Shown here piece by piece: positions 26,579-34,820 of a DNA stretch of 64,000 bases (its first letter is position 1; each line of letters starts with the position of its first letter). The stretch covers positions 5,953-69,952 of the forward strand of contig DCEF01000011.1 in assembly GCA_002316805.1 (NCBI GenBank), in the 5' to 3' direction. This DNA comes from Ruminococcaceae bacterium UBA1036 (GTDB lineage: Bacteria; Bacillota; Clostridia; Oscillospirales; Acutalibacteraceae). Position numbers and translations under genes: made by a program. Below the pieces are notes generated by a model that was not told the origin of the DNA, made no database searches, and saw nothing but the letters and a program-made list of their open reading frames with translations.

Positions 26579-26611
26579 TACAATATTTGAATTTTAAAAG
26601 GAGGCCGTGCA

Positions 26612-29017
26612 GTGACCGAGCAGCATATTCTGCGCGGCAGTAAAAACATCGGCTATAAACAGAGGGCTTTTTTCTATGGCCTTTTTGTTGCTTTTGTGTT
26701 TTTTCTGCCTTTTATAATCTTCGACAAAGGGTATTTTTTGTTTTACGGAGACTTCAACGTCCAGCAGGTGCCATTTTACCAAATGTGCCACGATGCGATA
26801 CGCAGCGGGAACTGGGGGTGGAACTGGAACACCGACCTCGGTGTGAACTTTGTAGGTTCCTATTCATTCTACCTTCTCGGCAGCCCGTTCTTCTGGCTGA
26901 CCATTCCATTCCCGAGCTGGATGGTGCCGCACATGATAGGCCCGCTGCTGATGCTGAAATTCGCCTGCGCATCACTTACTTCTTACATCTACCTCAGCCG
27001 GTACGCCAGCAAGCCTGAATATGCCATAGTCGGTTGCCTGCTCTATGCGTTTTCCGGCTTTTCTGTTTACAATATCTTCTTCAACCATTTCCATGAGGCT
27101 ATCATATTCTTCCCGCTGATGCTATGGGCACTCGACGAGTACATGTACAACAGGCGCCGGTATATCTTTGCGCTCACCGTTTTCATGTGCTGCACAGTTA
27201 ACTATTACTTCTTCGTCGGGCAAGTTGTTTTCCTTATTATCTACTGGATTATCCGCATGCTTGCGGGAAGCTGGAGCATCAGCCTGCGCGATTTCCTGCT
27301 GCTTTTCTGCGAAGCTATTATAGGAGTGCTTTGCTCAAGCTTTTTGCTCACGCCAACAGTGCTCGCCGTGCTTCAGAATTCGCGCGTCAACAACCCGCCC
27401 GAAGGATGGGGCGCCCTGCTTTATGATTACAACCAGCGGTACTTTCACATTTTAGAGTGCTTCTTCTTCCCGCCGGATATACCCGCGCGGCCTAACTTCA
27501 CCCCTAATTCCGAGGCAAAGTGGGCATCACTCGGCGCATGGCTCCCGCTTTTCAGCATGAGCGGCGTCATCGCCTTTATCCAGTACCACAAAAAGCACTG
27601 GCTTAAAACGCTTCTTATAACACTTTTCTTCATGGCTAATGTGCCGATACTGAATGCGGCGTTCCAACTGTTCAACATGGCCTATTATGCGCGCTGGTTC
27701 TACATGCTCACGCTCATGATGTCGCTTGCGACAATCACCGCCCTCCAGTACACTGACACCAACTGGAAAAAAGCCGTCCACTGGACGCTCGGCATAACGC
27801 TCGCCATAGCACTTGCCATAGGCCTGATGCCAAAATCTGTAGACAATGGAAACGGCAGCAAAAGTTTCACAGTCGGCCTTGAAGAATATCCGGAGCGCTT
27901 CTGGACATATGTTGCTATAGCGCTTTTAAGCCTCGCGCTGCTCGTTATTATTTTCCAGTATTACAAGCGCGACCGCAAAAGGTTCCTCAGAAACTGCACC
28001 ATCGGCATAATGCTTGTTTCCGTGATTTATTCTTCATATTTCATCGCGCTCGGCAAAACCCAGAGCGACGACACCCACGGATGGATTATCCCATATTCAT
28101 TAAACAAGGGCAAGGACATCCACCTGCCCGACAGCACAACATTCAGCCGTATCGATGTTTATGACGGCATGGATAACCAAGCCATGTTCTGGCAGATGCC
28201 AACCATACAGGCATTCCACAGCATTGTCCCGGGCTCCGTTATGGAGTTTTACCCAACTATCGGCGTGCAGCGCGACGTCGCCTCTCGCCCAGACGTTTCC
28301 GTCTACGGGCTGCGCGGCCTCACAAGCTGCCGTTGGCTGTTTGACCAGGTGAGCAGCGGCAAAAGCTTTGCTGATTCCACCGGCACATGCGAGATGCCCG
28401 GCTGGAGTTATTATGCCACGCAGAACGGTTGCATGATTTACAAGAACGATTATTTCATACCCATGGGATTCTGCTATGACAGCTATATCACCCGTTCCGA
28501 ATACAACAGCGTCCCGCAGGCAGAGCGCCACCTCGTCCTTCTAAAGGCAATGGTGCTTGATGGTTCCGACGTTTCCAAATACGCGGCGGGAACACTCAGC
28601 CACCTCGACCTGAACAGCCAGGATTATACCGCAAGCTCATATTTTTCAGACTGCAAGGCCAGAAAAGCCGAGTCATGCTCTTCGTTTAAACATGACAACG
28701 GCGGGTTCTCCGCGACAATCACTTCCGATAAAGACCGCCTTGTATTTTTCAGCGTCCCATGGGAAGGCGGCTGGAGCGCTCAAGTAAACGGCAAAAGTAC
28801 GCCTATAGTCAAAGCGAATGTAGGCTTCATGGCTGTAAAAGTGCCGGAAGGCACATCTTCTATCCGCTTTAATTACCAGACGCCCGGCGTCAAGCTCGGC
28901 GCAGCCGTTTCATGTGGCGGCGTTGCCCTGTTCTTCTTTTACTGGTATTTCACTTGCCCATACCGGCGCAGGAAGCGCCGCTGCGAACAGCCGGAGAAGG
29001 CTGAAAATGGAGGTTAA
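26612..29017 (+). CDS. yfhO: YfhO-family membrane glycosyltransferase
   Basis: In Bacillus and Listeria, YfhO transfers a lipid-linked sugar to lipoteichoic or wall teichoic acid outside the membrane. The 801-residue product has about 12-13 membrane helices in a GT-C layout, an early acidic outside motif FYGDFNVQQVPFY (near 48-60), an extracytoplasmic C-terminal domain (about 480-760) and a last helix before a basic tail. GTG at 26612 with AAAGGAGG upstream. Its stop lies in the ribosome site of the GT2 gene, so they form one operon with the enzyme that should charge the lipid carrier. Confidence 0.88.
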   Translation: MTEQHILRGSKNIGYKQRAFFYGLFVAFVFFLPFIIFDKGYFLFYGDFNVQQVPFYQMCHDAIRSGNWGWNWNTDLGVNFVGSYSFYLLGSPFFWLTIPFPSWMVPHMIGPLLMLKFACASLTSYIYLSRYASKPEYAIVGCLLYAFSGFSVYNIFFNHFHEAIIFFPLMLWALDEYMYNRRRYIFALTVFMCCTVNYYFFVGQVVFLIIYWIIRMLAGSWSISLRDFLLLFCEAIIGVLCSSFLLTPTVLAVLQNSRVNNPPEGWGALLYDYNQRYFHILECFFFPPDIPARPNFTPNSEAKWASLGAWLPLFSMSGVIAFIQYHKKHWLKTLLITLFFMANVPILNAAFQLFNMAYYARWFYMLTLMMSLATITALQYTDTNWKKAVHWTLGITLAIALAIGLMPKSVDNGNGSKSFTVGLEEYPERFWTYVAIALLSLALLVIIFQYYKRDRKRFLRNCTIGIMLVSVIYSSYFIALGKTQSDDTHGWIIPYSLNKGKDIHLPDSTTFSRIDVYDGMDNQAMFWQMPTIQAFHSIVPGSVMEFYPTIGVQRDVASRPDVSVYGLRGLTSCRWLFDQVSSGKSFADSTGTCEMPGWSYYATQNGCMIYKNDYFIPMGFCYDSYITRSEYNSVPQAERHLVLLKAMVLDGSDVSKYAAGTLSHLDLNSQDYTASSYFSDCKARKAESCSSFKHDNGGFSATITSDKDRLVFFSVPWEGGWSAQVNGKSTPIVKANVGFMAVKVPEGTSSIRFNYQTPGVKLGAAVSCGGVALFFFYWYFTCPYRRRKRRCEQPEKAENGG

Positions 29018-29020
29018 TTT

Positions 29021-29989
29021 ATGCCTGTTGTTTATCTTGTAATCCCCTGCTACAACGAAGAAAAAGTCCTGCCTGAAACAGTAAAGCGCCTCACGGTAAA
29101 GCTGAAGTCAATGCAAGCAAGCGGTTTGGCCAGCGACGAAAGCCGCATGCTGCTTGTGGATGACGGAAGCCGCGACAGCACATGGAGCATGATTTCTCAG
29201 TTCAGCAAAGAAAACAGCCTTGTTTCGGGAATCAAGCTTGCACATAACCGCGGCCACCAGAATGCGCTGCTTGCCGGCCTTATGACAGCGCGCCAGTACG
29301 CCGACTGCGCCATAAGCCTCGATGCCGACCTGCAGGACGATGTTGAGGTCTTGGATGAGTTCGTAAAAAAATTCATGGACGGCTGCGACGTCGTATACGG
29401 CGTGCGCAAAAAGCGCGACACCGACACGGCTTTTAAGCGCAGCACTGCGCTTGCATTTTACAGTTTCATGGAAAAGCTCGGTGTCGATATCGTTTACAAC
29501 CACGCCGATTACCGCCTTATGAGCCGCCGCGCGCTCGACGCCCTGAGTGATTACCGCGAAGTAAATCTTTTTCTGCGTGGCCTCGTCCCTCTCATTGGAT
29601 TCCGCAGCGACTGCGTATATTATGACAGGCATGAGCGCTTCGCCGGGGAATCCAAATACCCGCTGAAAAAGATGGTTTCATTTGCTATCGACGGCATCAC
29701 ATCATTCAGCATAAAGCCGCTCAAATTGATTTTCAGCCTTGGCGCTGGAATATCTTTCGTAAGCTTTATAGGCTTAATATGGGCTATAATTTCACATTTT
29801 GCAGCCGGCACGGCAGCATGGATAGTAGGGTTGTGGTCACTGTGGCTTCTCGGCGGGCTTCTCATGGCCGCTTTAGGCATTGTTGGCACTTATGCCGGGA
29901 AAATTTACGGCGAAGTGAAATCGCGCCCGCGCTTTCTTATTGAGCAGACTACTTCAGACAGTTTAAATGGTGCTGTTGATAGAAAGTGA
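29021..29989 (+). CDS. csbB: GT2 family undecaprenyl-phosphate glycosyltransferase, CsbB/GtrB-like
   Basis: Makes a lipid-linked sugar for surface glycosylation. 322 residues: LVIPCYNEEKVLPETV, LLVDDGSRDSTW, SLDADLQDD (the DxD metal site), NHADYRLMSRRAL, then GESKYPLKKM and two C-terminal membrane helices (about 230-290). This domain order is that of CsbB, YkcC and GtrB. Works with the adjacent YfhO; no GtcA-type flippase is visible in the window. ATG at 29021 with GGAGG. Confidence 0.88.
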   Translation: MPVVYLVIPCYNEEKVLPETVKRLTVKLKSMQASGLASDESRMLLVDDGSRDSTWSMISQFSKENSLVSGIKLAHNRGHQNALLAGLMTARQYADCAISLDADLQDDVEVLDEFVKKFMDGCDVVYGVRKKRDTDTAFKRSTALAFYSFMEKLGVDIVYNHADYRLMSRRALDALSDYREVNLFLRGLVPLIGFRSDCVYYDRHERFAGESKYPLKKMVSFAIDGITSFSIKPLKLIFSLGAGISFVSFIGLIWAIISHFAAGTAAWIVGLWSLWLLGGLLMAALGIVGTYAGKIYGEVKSRPRFLIEQTTSDSLNGAVDRK

Positions 29990-30013
29990 TAAGCAGAAAA
30001 GTAAAAACTACAT

Positions 30014-30056
30014 AAAAATGCACTTTGACTTGTTTTCACTTTCAAAGTGCATTTTA
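30014..30056. terminator. Bidirectional terminator between csbB and the ECF gene
   Basis: A 14-15 base stem (30014-30028 with 30042-30056; core TGCACTTTGA and its complement) flanked by A and T runs, so it works for the converging csbB and ECF transcripts. Confidence 0.88.
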
Positions 30057-30084
30057 TAAAATTTATTCAATTATTTTTATGTTT

Positions 30085-30732
30085 TCATTTTGCAGTAGAT
30101 GCTTTTGCCTGTGTAAACTTTTTCAGGACTTTACAAACGGCCGCTGTAAGGATTGCAGCAATAACAGCTTCAGGTACACCGTTTGATAATATTACAGTTA
30201 AAACAGCGTTATAAACCATATTTACAGGAATATGGCTTACTTTTCCATAGGCGTCACGAAACAAGAAATAAATAAGGTTCATAACCAGAACCGTGTTTGT
30301 CAAAGAGCCAATAATTCCACTCAGCAGAAACGAAAGCACGTCGTGCTTCTTGCTTAAGAACCTGCTTATAAATTCATAAAAGTAATATGGAGTAACGCCT
30401 ACTAAAATACGTGGGCCAAAAACAATCAGAAGTGCTTCCCAGCTCCCATGTGCAGTTCCCGGAACCGGGATAAATGGTGAAAAGGCAAAAGACAAAAGCG
30501 ATGGAGTAAATGTGTTGTTGTAAAGACTTGTCAGCCCAAAAACGAATCCAAGGAAGGCGCCTGCTTTGGGGCCAAGAATAATTGAACCAATGATGACCGG
30601 AACATGAATAATTGTCGCTTTGATAAGCGGTAATTGGATATATCCAATGGGGGTAAAATTCAGGACAATAATAATTCCACAAAACAAGGCAGTAACTACC
30701 ATCTGTTCTGTATGATTATTTTTTCGGTTCAT
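30085..30732 (-). CDS. ECF transporter substrate-binding (S) component, possibly pantothenate (PanT-like)
   Basis: Membrane vitamin-binding subunit that docks on a shared EcfA/EcfT module encoded elsewhere. 215 residues with six hydrophobic segments; the IKATIIHVPVIIGSIILGP stretch and AFLGFVFGLTSLYNN match the PanT-type S-components I know, and the TMs carry an N-terminal region suitable for EcfT docking. Ligand assignment is inference. ATG at 30732 with GAGGT. It lies 56 bases after the peptide-transporter permease gene on the same strand. Confidence 0.78.
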   Translation of the reverse strand: MNRKNNHTEQMVVTALFCGIIIVLNFTPIGYIQLPLIKATIIHVPVIIGSIILGPKAGAFLGFVFGLTSLYNNTFTPSLLSFAFSPFIPVPGTAHGSWEALLIVFGPRILVGVTPYYFYEFISRFLSKKHDVLSFLLSGIIGSLTNTVLVMNLIYFLFRDAYGKVSHIPVNMVYNAVLTVILSNGVPEAVIAAILTAAVCKVLKKFTQAKASTAK

Positions 30733-30788
30733 ATATATTTACCTCTGCGCAAAATGCGTGTAATTCTAAAAAACGCGCTGTATATTCA

Positions 30789-31598
30789 TCATTTTGAAAG
30801 CCCGTCGCCGAGGTTGTGGAAACCGAGCACCGTAAGGAAAATCATAAATCCTGCCGAAAGCGATTCCCACGGTGCTTTAAGTAGGTATGCCTGCCCTTCT
30901 GCGAGCATGCGCCCCCAGCTGGGGATAGGCGGCTGTATGCCGAGGCCAAGGTAGCTCATGCCGGATTCCGCAAGAATAGCATTAGAAAACCCGATCACAA
31001 GTGCCGGAACGACGGAAGGTACAATATTAGGCAGTATATGCTTAAAAAGTATGCGGCCTGTAGAAATGTCTGACGCACACTCTGCCTCTATAAATTCGCG
31101 GTTGCGGCACTGTTTGGCCCCGCTGCGCGCTATACGGATATAGCTTGGCAGAAAAGCGATAGCCAGTGCAGGGATAATGGTATACCTCCCGCCGCCGAAA
31201 GCAGTTACGGCAACAAGCGCAAGCAGCACGCCAGGGAAAGAAGCGAGCGCATCAGTAAGGCGCATTACAACGGCCTCCGCCGCACCGCCTTCATACCCGA
31301 TAAACAGGCCTATCGTGATGCCTACAGAACCGCTCAGAGCGACCGTTGCAGCCGCCACAAGCAAAGAATAGCGCGCGCCTGTCATGGCGCGGCTGAAGTT
31401 ATCGCGCCCAAACTGGTCAGTGCCAAACAGGTGAAGCAGGCTCGGCGGCTGAAAGCGCTGCACGGAGTTCATGGCGTACGGGTCATACGGCGCGTAGAAT
31501 ATGCCTACTACCGCAAGCAGAAGCACAATAGCTGTTAGTACAATGCCAAAATAAAGCTGAAACCTGCGTTCATCATGGCTTCTAAATTTTTTTTTCAT
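30789..31598 (-). CDS. Peptide/nickel ABC transporter permease, DppC/OppC type
   Basis: 269-residue inner-membrane permease with the OppC features: HLFGTDQFGRDNFSRAMTGAR (about 55-75), then the binding-protein-dependent transport EAA loop ECASDISTGRILFKHILPNI and a C-terminal SWGRMLAEG. ATG overlaps the previous stop by four bases. No ATP-binding subunit genes follow: the next gene is the ECF S-component. Confidence 0.9.
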   Translation of the reverse strand: MKKKFRSHDERRFQLYFGIVLTAIVLLLAVVGIFYAPYDPYAMNSVQRFQPPSLLHLFGTDQFGRDNFSRAMTGARYSLLVAAATVALSGSVGITIGLFIGYEGGAAEAVVMRLTDALASFPGVLLALVAVTAFGGGRYTIIPALAIAFLPSYIRIARSGAKQCRNREFIEAECASDISTGRILFKHILPNIVPSVVPALVIGFSNAILAESGMSYLGLGIQPPIPSWGRMLAEGQAYLLKAPWESLSAGFMIFLTVLGFHNLGDGLSK

Positions 31599-32539
31599 GC
31601 TTTTTCCTTCATTCTCGGGTCAACGGCGCGCATGAGCATATCGGCAAGAAAATTTGCTATTGAAACAAGAAATGCAATGTAGACCACAAGCGATTCAAGG
31701 AGCGGGAAATCTCGCGAAGAAACGGCTGAAATCAAAAGCCGCCCTACACCTGGCAGGCTGAATACCTGTTCAACTATTATACTGCCGGAAAATACCCCGG
31801 CTACCGTCATCCCAAGAAGCGTAATGGCCGGCACAGCCGCATTTTTTAGTATATGGCGGCACAGGACAATATCTTCAGAAACGCCCTTGCTGCGGGCTGT
31901 TCTTACATAGTCGCTGCCCTTTTCAGCAAGTATGGATGTCCTTAAAAATTTTGCCGTTGATGCTATATTTGGCAGTGCAACCGCAATAGCCGGAAAAATA
32001 AGGTAGCGCAGGAACCCACCAAAATTCTGCCTGTAGTCCACATATTCGCCCGGCGTAAAGCAGTGCAGAATTATGCCGAAAATCCAGATAAACAGCACGC
32101 CTACAAAAAAGCCGGGAAGCGTCAGGTTCAGCATCGTGATGGAATCGAGAAGCCTGCCAGCCCATGAGCCATGCCATTTTGCCGCAAGGATGCCAGCCGG
32201 AAACGAAAGCGCAATAATCAGTATGAGCGCCATGCCCGCAAGGCAGGCGGTCACCGGTAGCCTGCTTGCCAAAAGTGACGAAACCGGCTGCGAATACTGC
32301 AGCGACGTCCCCATGTTTCCATGCAGCAAGCCGCCGAACCATTTCAGGTAGCGCTGCGGCAGGCTCTGGTTAAGGCCAAGGCTTGCGCGCAGGGCCGCTA
32401 TGCTTTCAGGCGTGGCCTCAGTGCCGAGTATCAGCTCCGCTGGGTCACCGGGAATAACATTGAACGCCGCAAATGTAAAAATGGAAACGAGAAACATGGT
32501 CAGAATAAGGGCCATGAATTTACGCAGAAAATACTTCAT
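31595..32539 (-). CDS. Peptide/nickel ABC transporter permease, DppB/OppB type
   Basis: 314 residues from the ATG at 32539 (AAAGGAG upstream; a TTG at 32557 is the longer alternative). OppB/DppB marks: N-terminal FNVIPGDPAELILG, then LGLNQSLPQRYLKW, the EAA loop with YVRTARSKGVSEDIVLCRHILKN and the closing PLLESLVVYIAFL. Five to six membrane segments. Partner of the DppC-like gene, with which it overlaps. Confidence 0.9.
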   Translation of the reverse strand: MKYFLRKFMALILTMFLVSIFTFAAFNVIPGDPAELILGTEATPESIAALRASLGLNQSLPQRYLKWFGGLLHGNMGTSLQYSQPVSSLLASRLPVTACLAGMALILIIALSFPAGILAAKWHGSWAGRLLDSITMLNLTLPGFFVGVLFIWIFGIILHCFTPGEYVDYRQNFGGFLRYLIFPAIAVALPNIASTAKFLRTSILAEKGSDYVRTARSKGVSEDIVLCRHILKNAAVPAITLLGMTVAGVFSGSIIVEQVFSLPGVGRLLISAVSSRDFPLLESLVVYIAFLVSIANFLADMLMRAVDPRMKEKA

Positions 32540-32565
32540 TTGTTTCTCCTTTCCCAAAAACTGAT

Positions 32566-34104
32566 TCAGCCCGTATATTTTATAGTTGAAGCATCAAAAA
32601 CATACAAAGGATAAGGCGTATATCCGCTGAATCCCTTGTGCAGGGCATTCAGGTTCGAAATATCCTCAATATAGACGCTTGCCGCGTCTTTAGATATCTG
32701 CTGCTGTGCCTGCTTATAAAGCTCAATGCGCTTTGTGCTGTCTTTTTCTTCTTCCGCTTTTTTGTAAATATCGTCGAACGCGGAACTCGAGTAATTTACA
32801 AAGTTTTTCGAATTGGTGGAAACATAGCGGTTAAGGAAACTCCTCGGCGTAAGCGCCGCACCGTCAACAGAAATTATTGTCGATTGGTATTCGCGGTTTC
32901 CATAGCATTTGCTGAGCCATGTTGCAAAGTCAACCTGCTTTATCTGTGCCTTTATCCCTACCTCTTTCAGCTCATTTACAATCACCTGCGCCGTATTTAC
33001 ATGGACTGTGTAATTTGACGGCACGGTTATCGTCATTGAAAATCCATTAGGATATCCGGCTTTTGCGAGCAGTTCCTTTGCTTTTGCAACATTGTGGTCA
33101 TAAGCGTGGTCAAGCGATGTGTCGCAGTACTTTTTAAGGCCTGGTATCACCGGCGTCCCGCAGCGGACGCCTTTGCCGTAGTTTACCGTTTTTATGATCG
33201 CGTCGGGGTCAACGGCGTAGCTTACTGCCTGGCGCACTTCTTTGCTGTCGAAAGGCTTCTGTTTGTTATTCAGCGCAAGCATCTGCACTGAGTTTGAGTT
33301 CGACGGTATCACATTGAAATCATTCGTAAGCTGTGACGCAACATCATTGGCAATAGAAGCGCCGTCTATACTTCCCCCTTGCATATCTGTCAGCAGGGCG
33401 TTGGAGTTTGCCTCCAGCTTAAAAGTGATTTTATCTATATGCGGAAGGTCTTTCTGCCAATAGTATGGGTTTTTCTTTAGTATGAGCGACTGCTGAGGAG
33501 TATATGAAACAAAAGAGTACGGCCCCGTGCCCACAGGGTGCGTATCCTGCTGTGTATATCCTTTTGGCGTTATAGCCACAGTCAGGTACGGCAGGAAGTC
33601 ATAGTCAGGCTTTTTAAGGTGTATTTTAACAGTTGAATCATTAGCAATTTCTACCAACTTTATATTTTTAAGGTCCGCCATAAGTATTCTCCCACCGGAG
33701 AGCCCCGCGGCTTTGTCGAGTGAATATTTTATATCTTCTGCGGTAACTGTTTTGCCATTTTGAAATTTTACGCCTTTTCTAAGCTTAAAAGTGTATGCCA
33801 GCGCATCGGCCGAGACAGAATAGCTTTCAGCTATGGCCAGTTTGAGATTACCGTCTTTGTCAGGCTTTACAAGGCCTTCAAAAACATTGAACAGTATCTC
33901 GCGTGTATCCGCCGAAGTGGAAACGTAGGGGTCAAGATGGCTTGGCTGCGTCTGAAGCCCATATGTGAATTCGTTTTTGCTGCCGCCCGAAGAATGCCCT
34001 GCAGCCGAAGAAGAACCCGCACTGGGCGAACAGGCCGCCAGAGAAAACATAATGGCAGCGGCTGTAAGCCCAGAAGCAATGCGTTTTAAAAAATGATTTT
34101 TCAT
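32566..34104 (-). CDS. Peptide ABC transporter substrate-binding lipoprotein (SBP family 5)
   Basis: A 512-residue exported binding protein that captures peptides or similar ligands. ATG at 34104 with GGGAG upstream; signal ends in SLAAC, so it is a lipoprotein. FTYGLQTQPSHLDPYVSTSAD, then AYTFKLRKGVKFQNGKTVTAEDIKYSL, the SBP_bac_5 signature, and VRQAVSYAVD. First gene of the transporter operon, 26 bases before the DppB-like permease. Its leader of about 530 bases contains structured RNA and a terminator-like hairpin (see 34359-34445 and 34503-34606). Confidence 0.93.
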   Translation of the reverse strand: MKNHFLKRIASGLTAAAIMFSLAACSPSAGSSSAAGHSSGGSKNEFTYGLQTQPSHLDPYVSTSADTREILFNVFEGLVKPDKDGNLKLAIAESYSVSADALAYTFKLRKGVKFQNGKTVTAEDIKYSLDKAAGLSGGRILMADLKNIKLVEIANDSTVKIHLKKPDYDFLPYLTVAITPKGYTQQDTHPVGTGPYSFVSYTPQQSLILKKNPYYWQKDLPHIDKITFKLEANSNALLTDMQGGSIDGASIANDVASQLTNDFNVIPSNSNSVQMLALNNKQKPFDSKEVRQAVSYAVDPDAIIKTVNYGKGVRCGTPVIPGLKKYCDTSLDHAYDHNVAKAKELLAKAGYPNGFSMTITVPSNYTVHVNTAQVIVNELKEVGIKAQIKQVDFATWLSKCYGNREYQSTIISVDGAALTPRSFLNRYVSTNSKNFVNYSSSAFDDIYKKAEEEKDSTKRIELYKQAQQQISKDAASVYIEDISNLNALHKGFSGYTPYPLYVFDASTIKYTG

Positions 34105-34358
34105 TAAACAGCGATCTCCCTTTACAAAAATGAATAATGAATTCAGCGACCATAAAACGGGCAGAATCTTTCCCCGCCATTCTAAACGCACAGGATTTTA
34201 CAATTTTTCACAGCCGTATTATTCCCCCCGTCGGGGGCGGAGCCGCATTACACGTTCTGAATTCCGCCAAACGCAAGCCGCATAAGCGAAATCCTGCAAT
34301 GAGCTGTAAAGCAGTCTCCTTTTACAAATCCAGTGCTGCAGAAAACGGCATATTCCGA

Positions 34359-34445
34359 TAAAAAAAGCCGCACTCCGAACCAAGCCCCTTCCTGCGTGCA
34401 CGGCGACCGCGCAGGAAATGACTTTTATAAGTCCGGAATGCGACT
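34359..34445 (-). ncRNA. Long terminator-like hairpin in the peptide-transporter leader
   Basis: On the minus strand a 14-base outer stem with wobble pairs (34432-34445 with 34367-34380), a middle stem AAGTC/GGCTT (34420-34424 with 34382-34386) and an inner stem TTCCTGCG/CGCAGGAA (34410-34417 with 34389-34396), then seven T (34360-34366). The whole is far longer than an ordinary terminator and lies upstream of the binding-protein gene, so attenuation is likely. Not matched to a known riboswitch. Confidence 0.55.
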
Positions 34446-34502
34446 TTTTGATATCACGGCAGTATAAAATAGAATTCAAATATTATATATAATTCTAACG
34501 CG

Positions 34503-34606
34503 GCACCGCGGCCGCCATCCTGCCAGAGAAAGCGCCATACACTGCGGAGGAGCGCCATTTTGCACACGAACCTGTCGTGTACCTCTTTCTCCCTCTTCGT
34601 CGGTGC
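34503..34606 (-). ncRNA. Nested structured RNA element at the 5' end of the same leader
   Basis: Three stems are nested one inside the other: GCACCG/CGGTGC (34601-34606 with 34503-34508), GAGAAAG/CTTTCTC (34585-34591 with 34526-34532) and ACACGA/TCGTGT (34575-34580 with 34564-34569). It begins about 25 bases after the start site expected from the minus promoter at 34637-34664. None of the common riboswitch core motifs (T-box, TPP, cobalamin, SAM, lysine, FMN) is recognisable. Confidence 0.45.
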
Positions 34607-34636
34607 TGACTGTCCCTTCCCGTTTTATTAATGTCT

Positions 34637-34664
34637 ATGATATCATTAGTTAAAAATTTGTCAA
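34637..34664 (-). promoter_or_regulatory. Promoter of the peptide-transporter leader
   Basis: Perfect TTGACA (34659-34664), 16-base spacer and TATCAT (34637-34642) on the minus strand. No better promoter lies nearer the binding-protein gene. Confidence 0.65.
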
Positions 34665-34762
34665 GCGTTTTTCAATATTTAATTTTATGTTTTCTGAAAA
34701 ATATAGGGCACGGCGCTTTGTGCAAAGTTTCCAAAGGCAAAGGCCCTATACCATGCTTCGTA

Positions 34763-34792
34763 ATACCATATTCACGGTGAATGTGGTATAAT
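34763..34792 (+). promoter_or_regulatory. Palindromic operator over the extended -10 promoter of the cysteine desulfurase operon
   Basis: A 27-base inverted repeat (arms 34763-34775 and 34777-34789, 12 of 13 bases paired, ends ATACC and GGTAT) overlaps an extended -10 box TGGTATAAT (34784-34792). No good -35 is seen. The ATACC...GGTAT ends resemble IscR/Rrf2-type sites, which would suit a cysteine desulfurase gene; regulator identity is inference. Confidence 0.65.
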
Positions 34793-34820
34793 AACACCAG
34801 AAATTCATCGGAGGTAATTT

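Larger units (their letters stand above)
34105..34820. other. Long intergenic region with divergent promoters and RNA structure
   Basis: 716 bases between the minus-strand peptide-binding gene and the plus-strand cysteine desulfurase. It holds, from low to high coordinates: a CCCCC/GGGGG mini-hairpin (about 34226-34239), a long T-ended hairpin (34359-34445), three CCAT copies at exact 20-base spacing (34515-34558), a nested stem structure (34503-34606), a minus promoter (34637-34664), a TATAGGGC inverted repeat (34702-34750) and a palindromic operator over the plus promoter (34763-34792). No protein gene is supported. Confidence 0.7.

Noticed and set aside
34503..34530. T-box-like string near GGCACCGCGG
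   Set aside because: The resemblance is on the plus strand and lacks the stem I, specifier loop and a following terminator; on the transcribed minus strand the core does not match.
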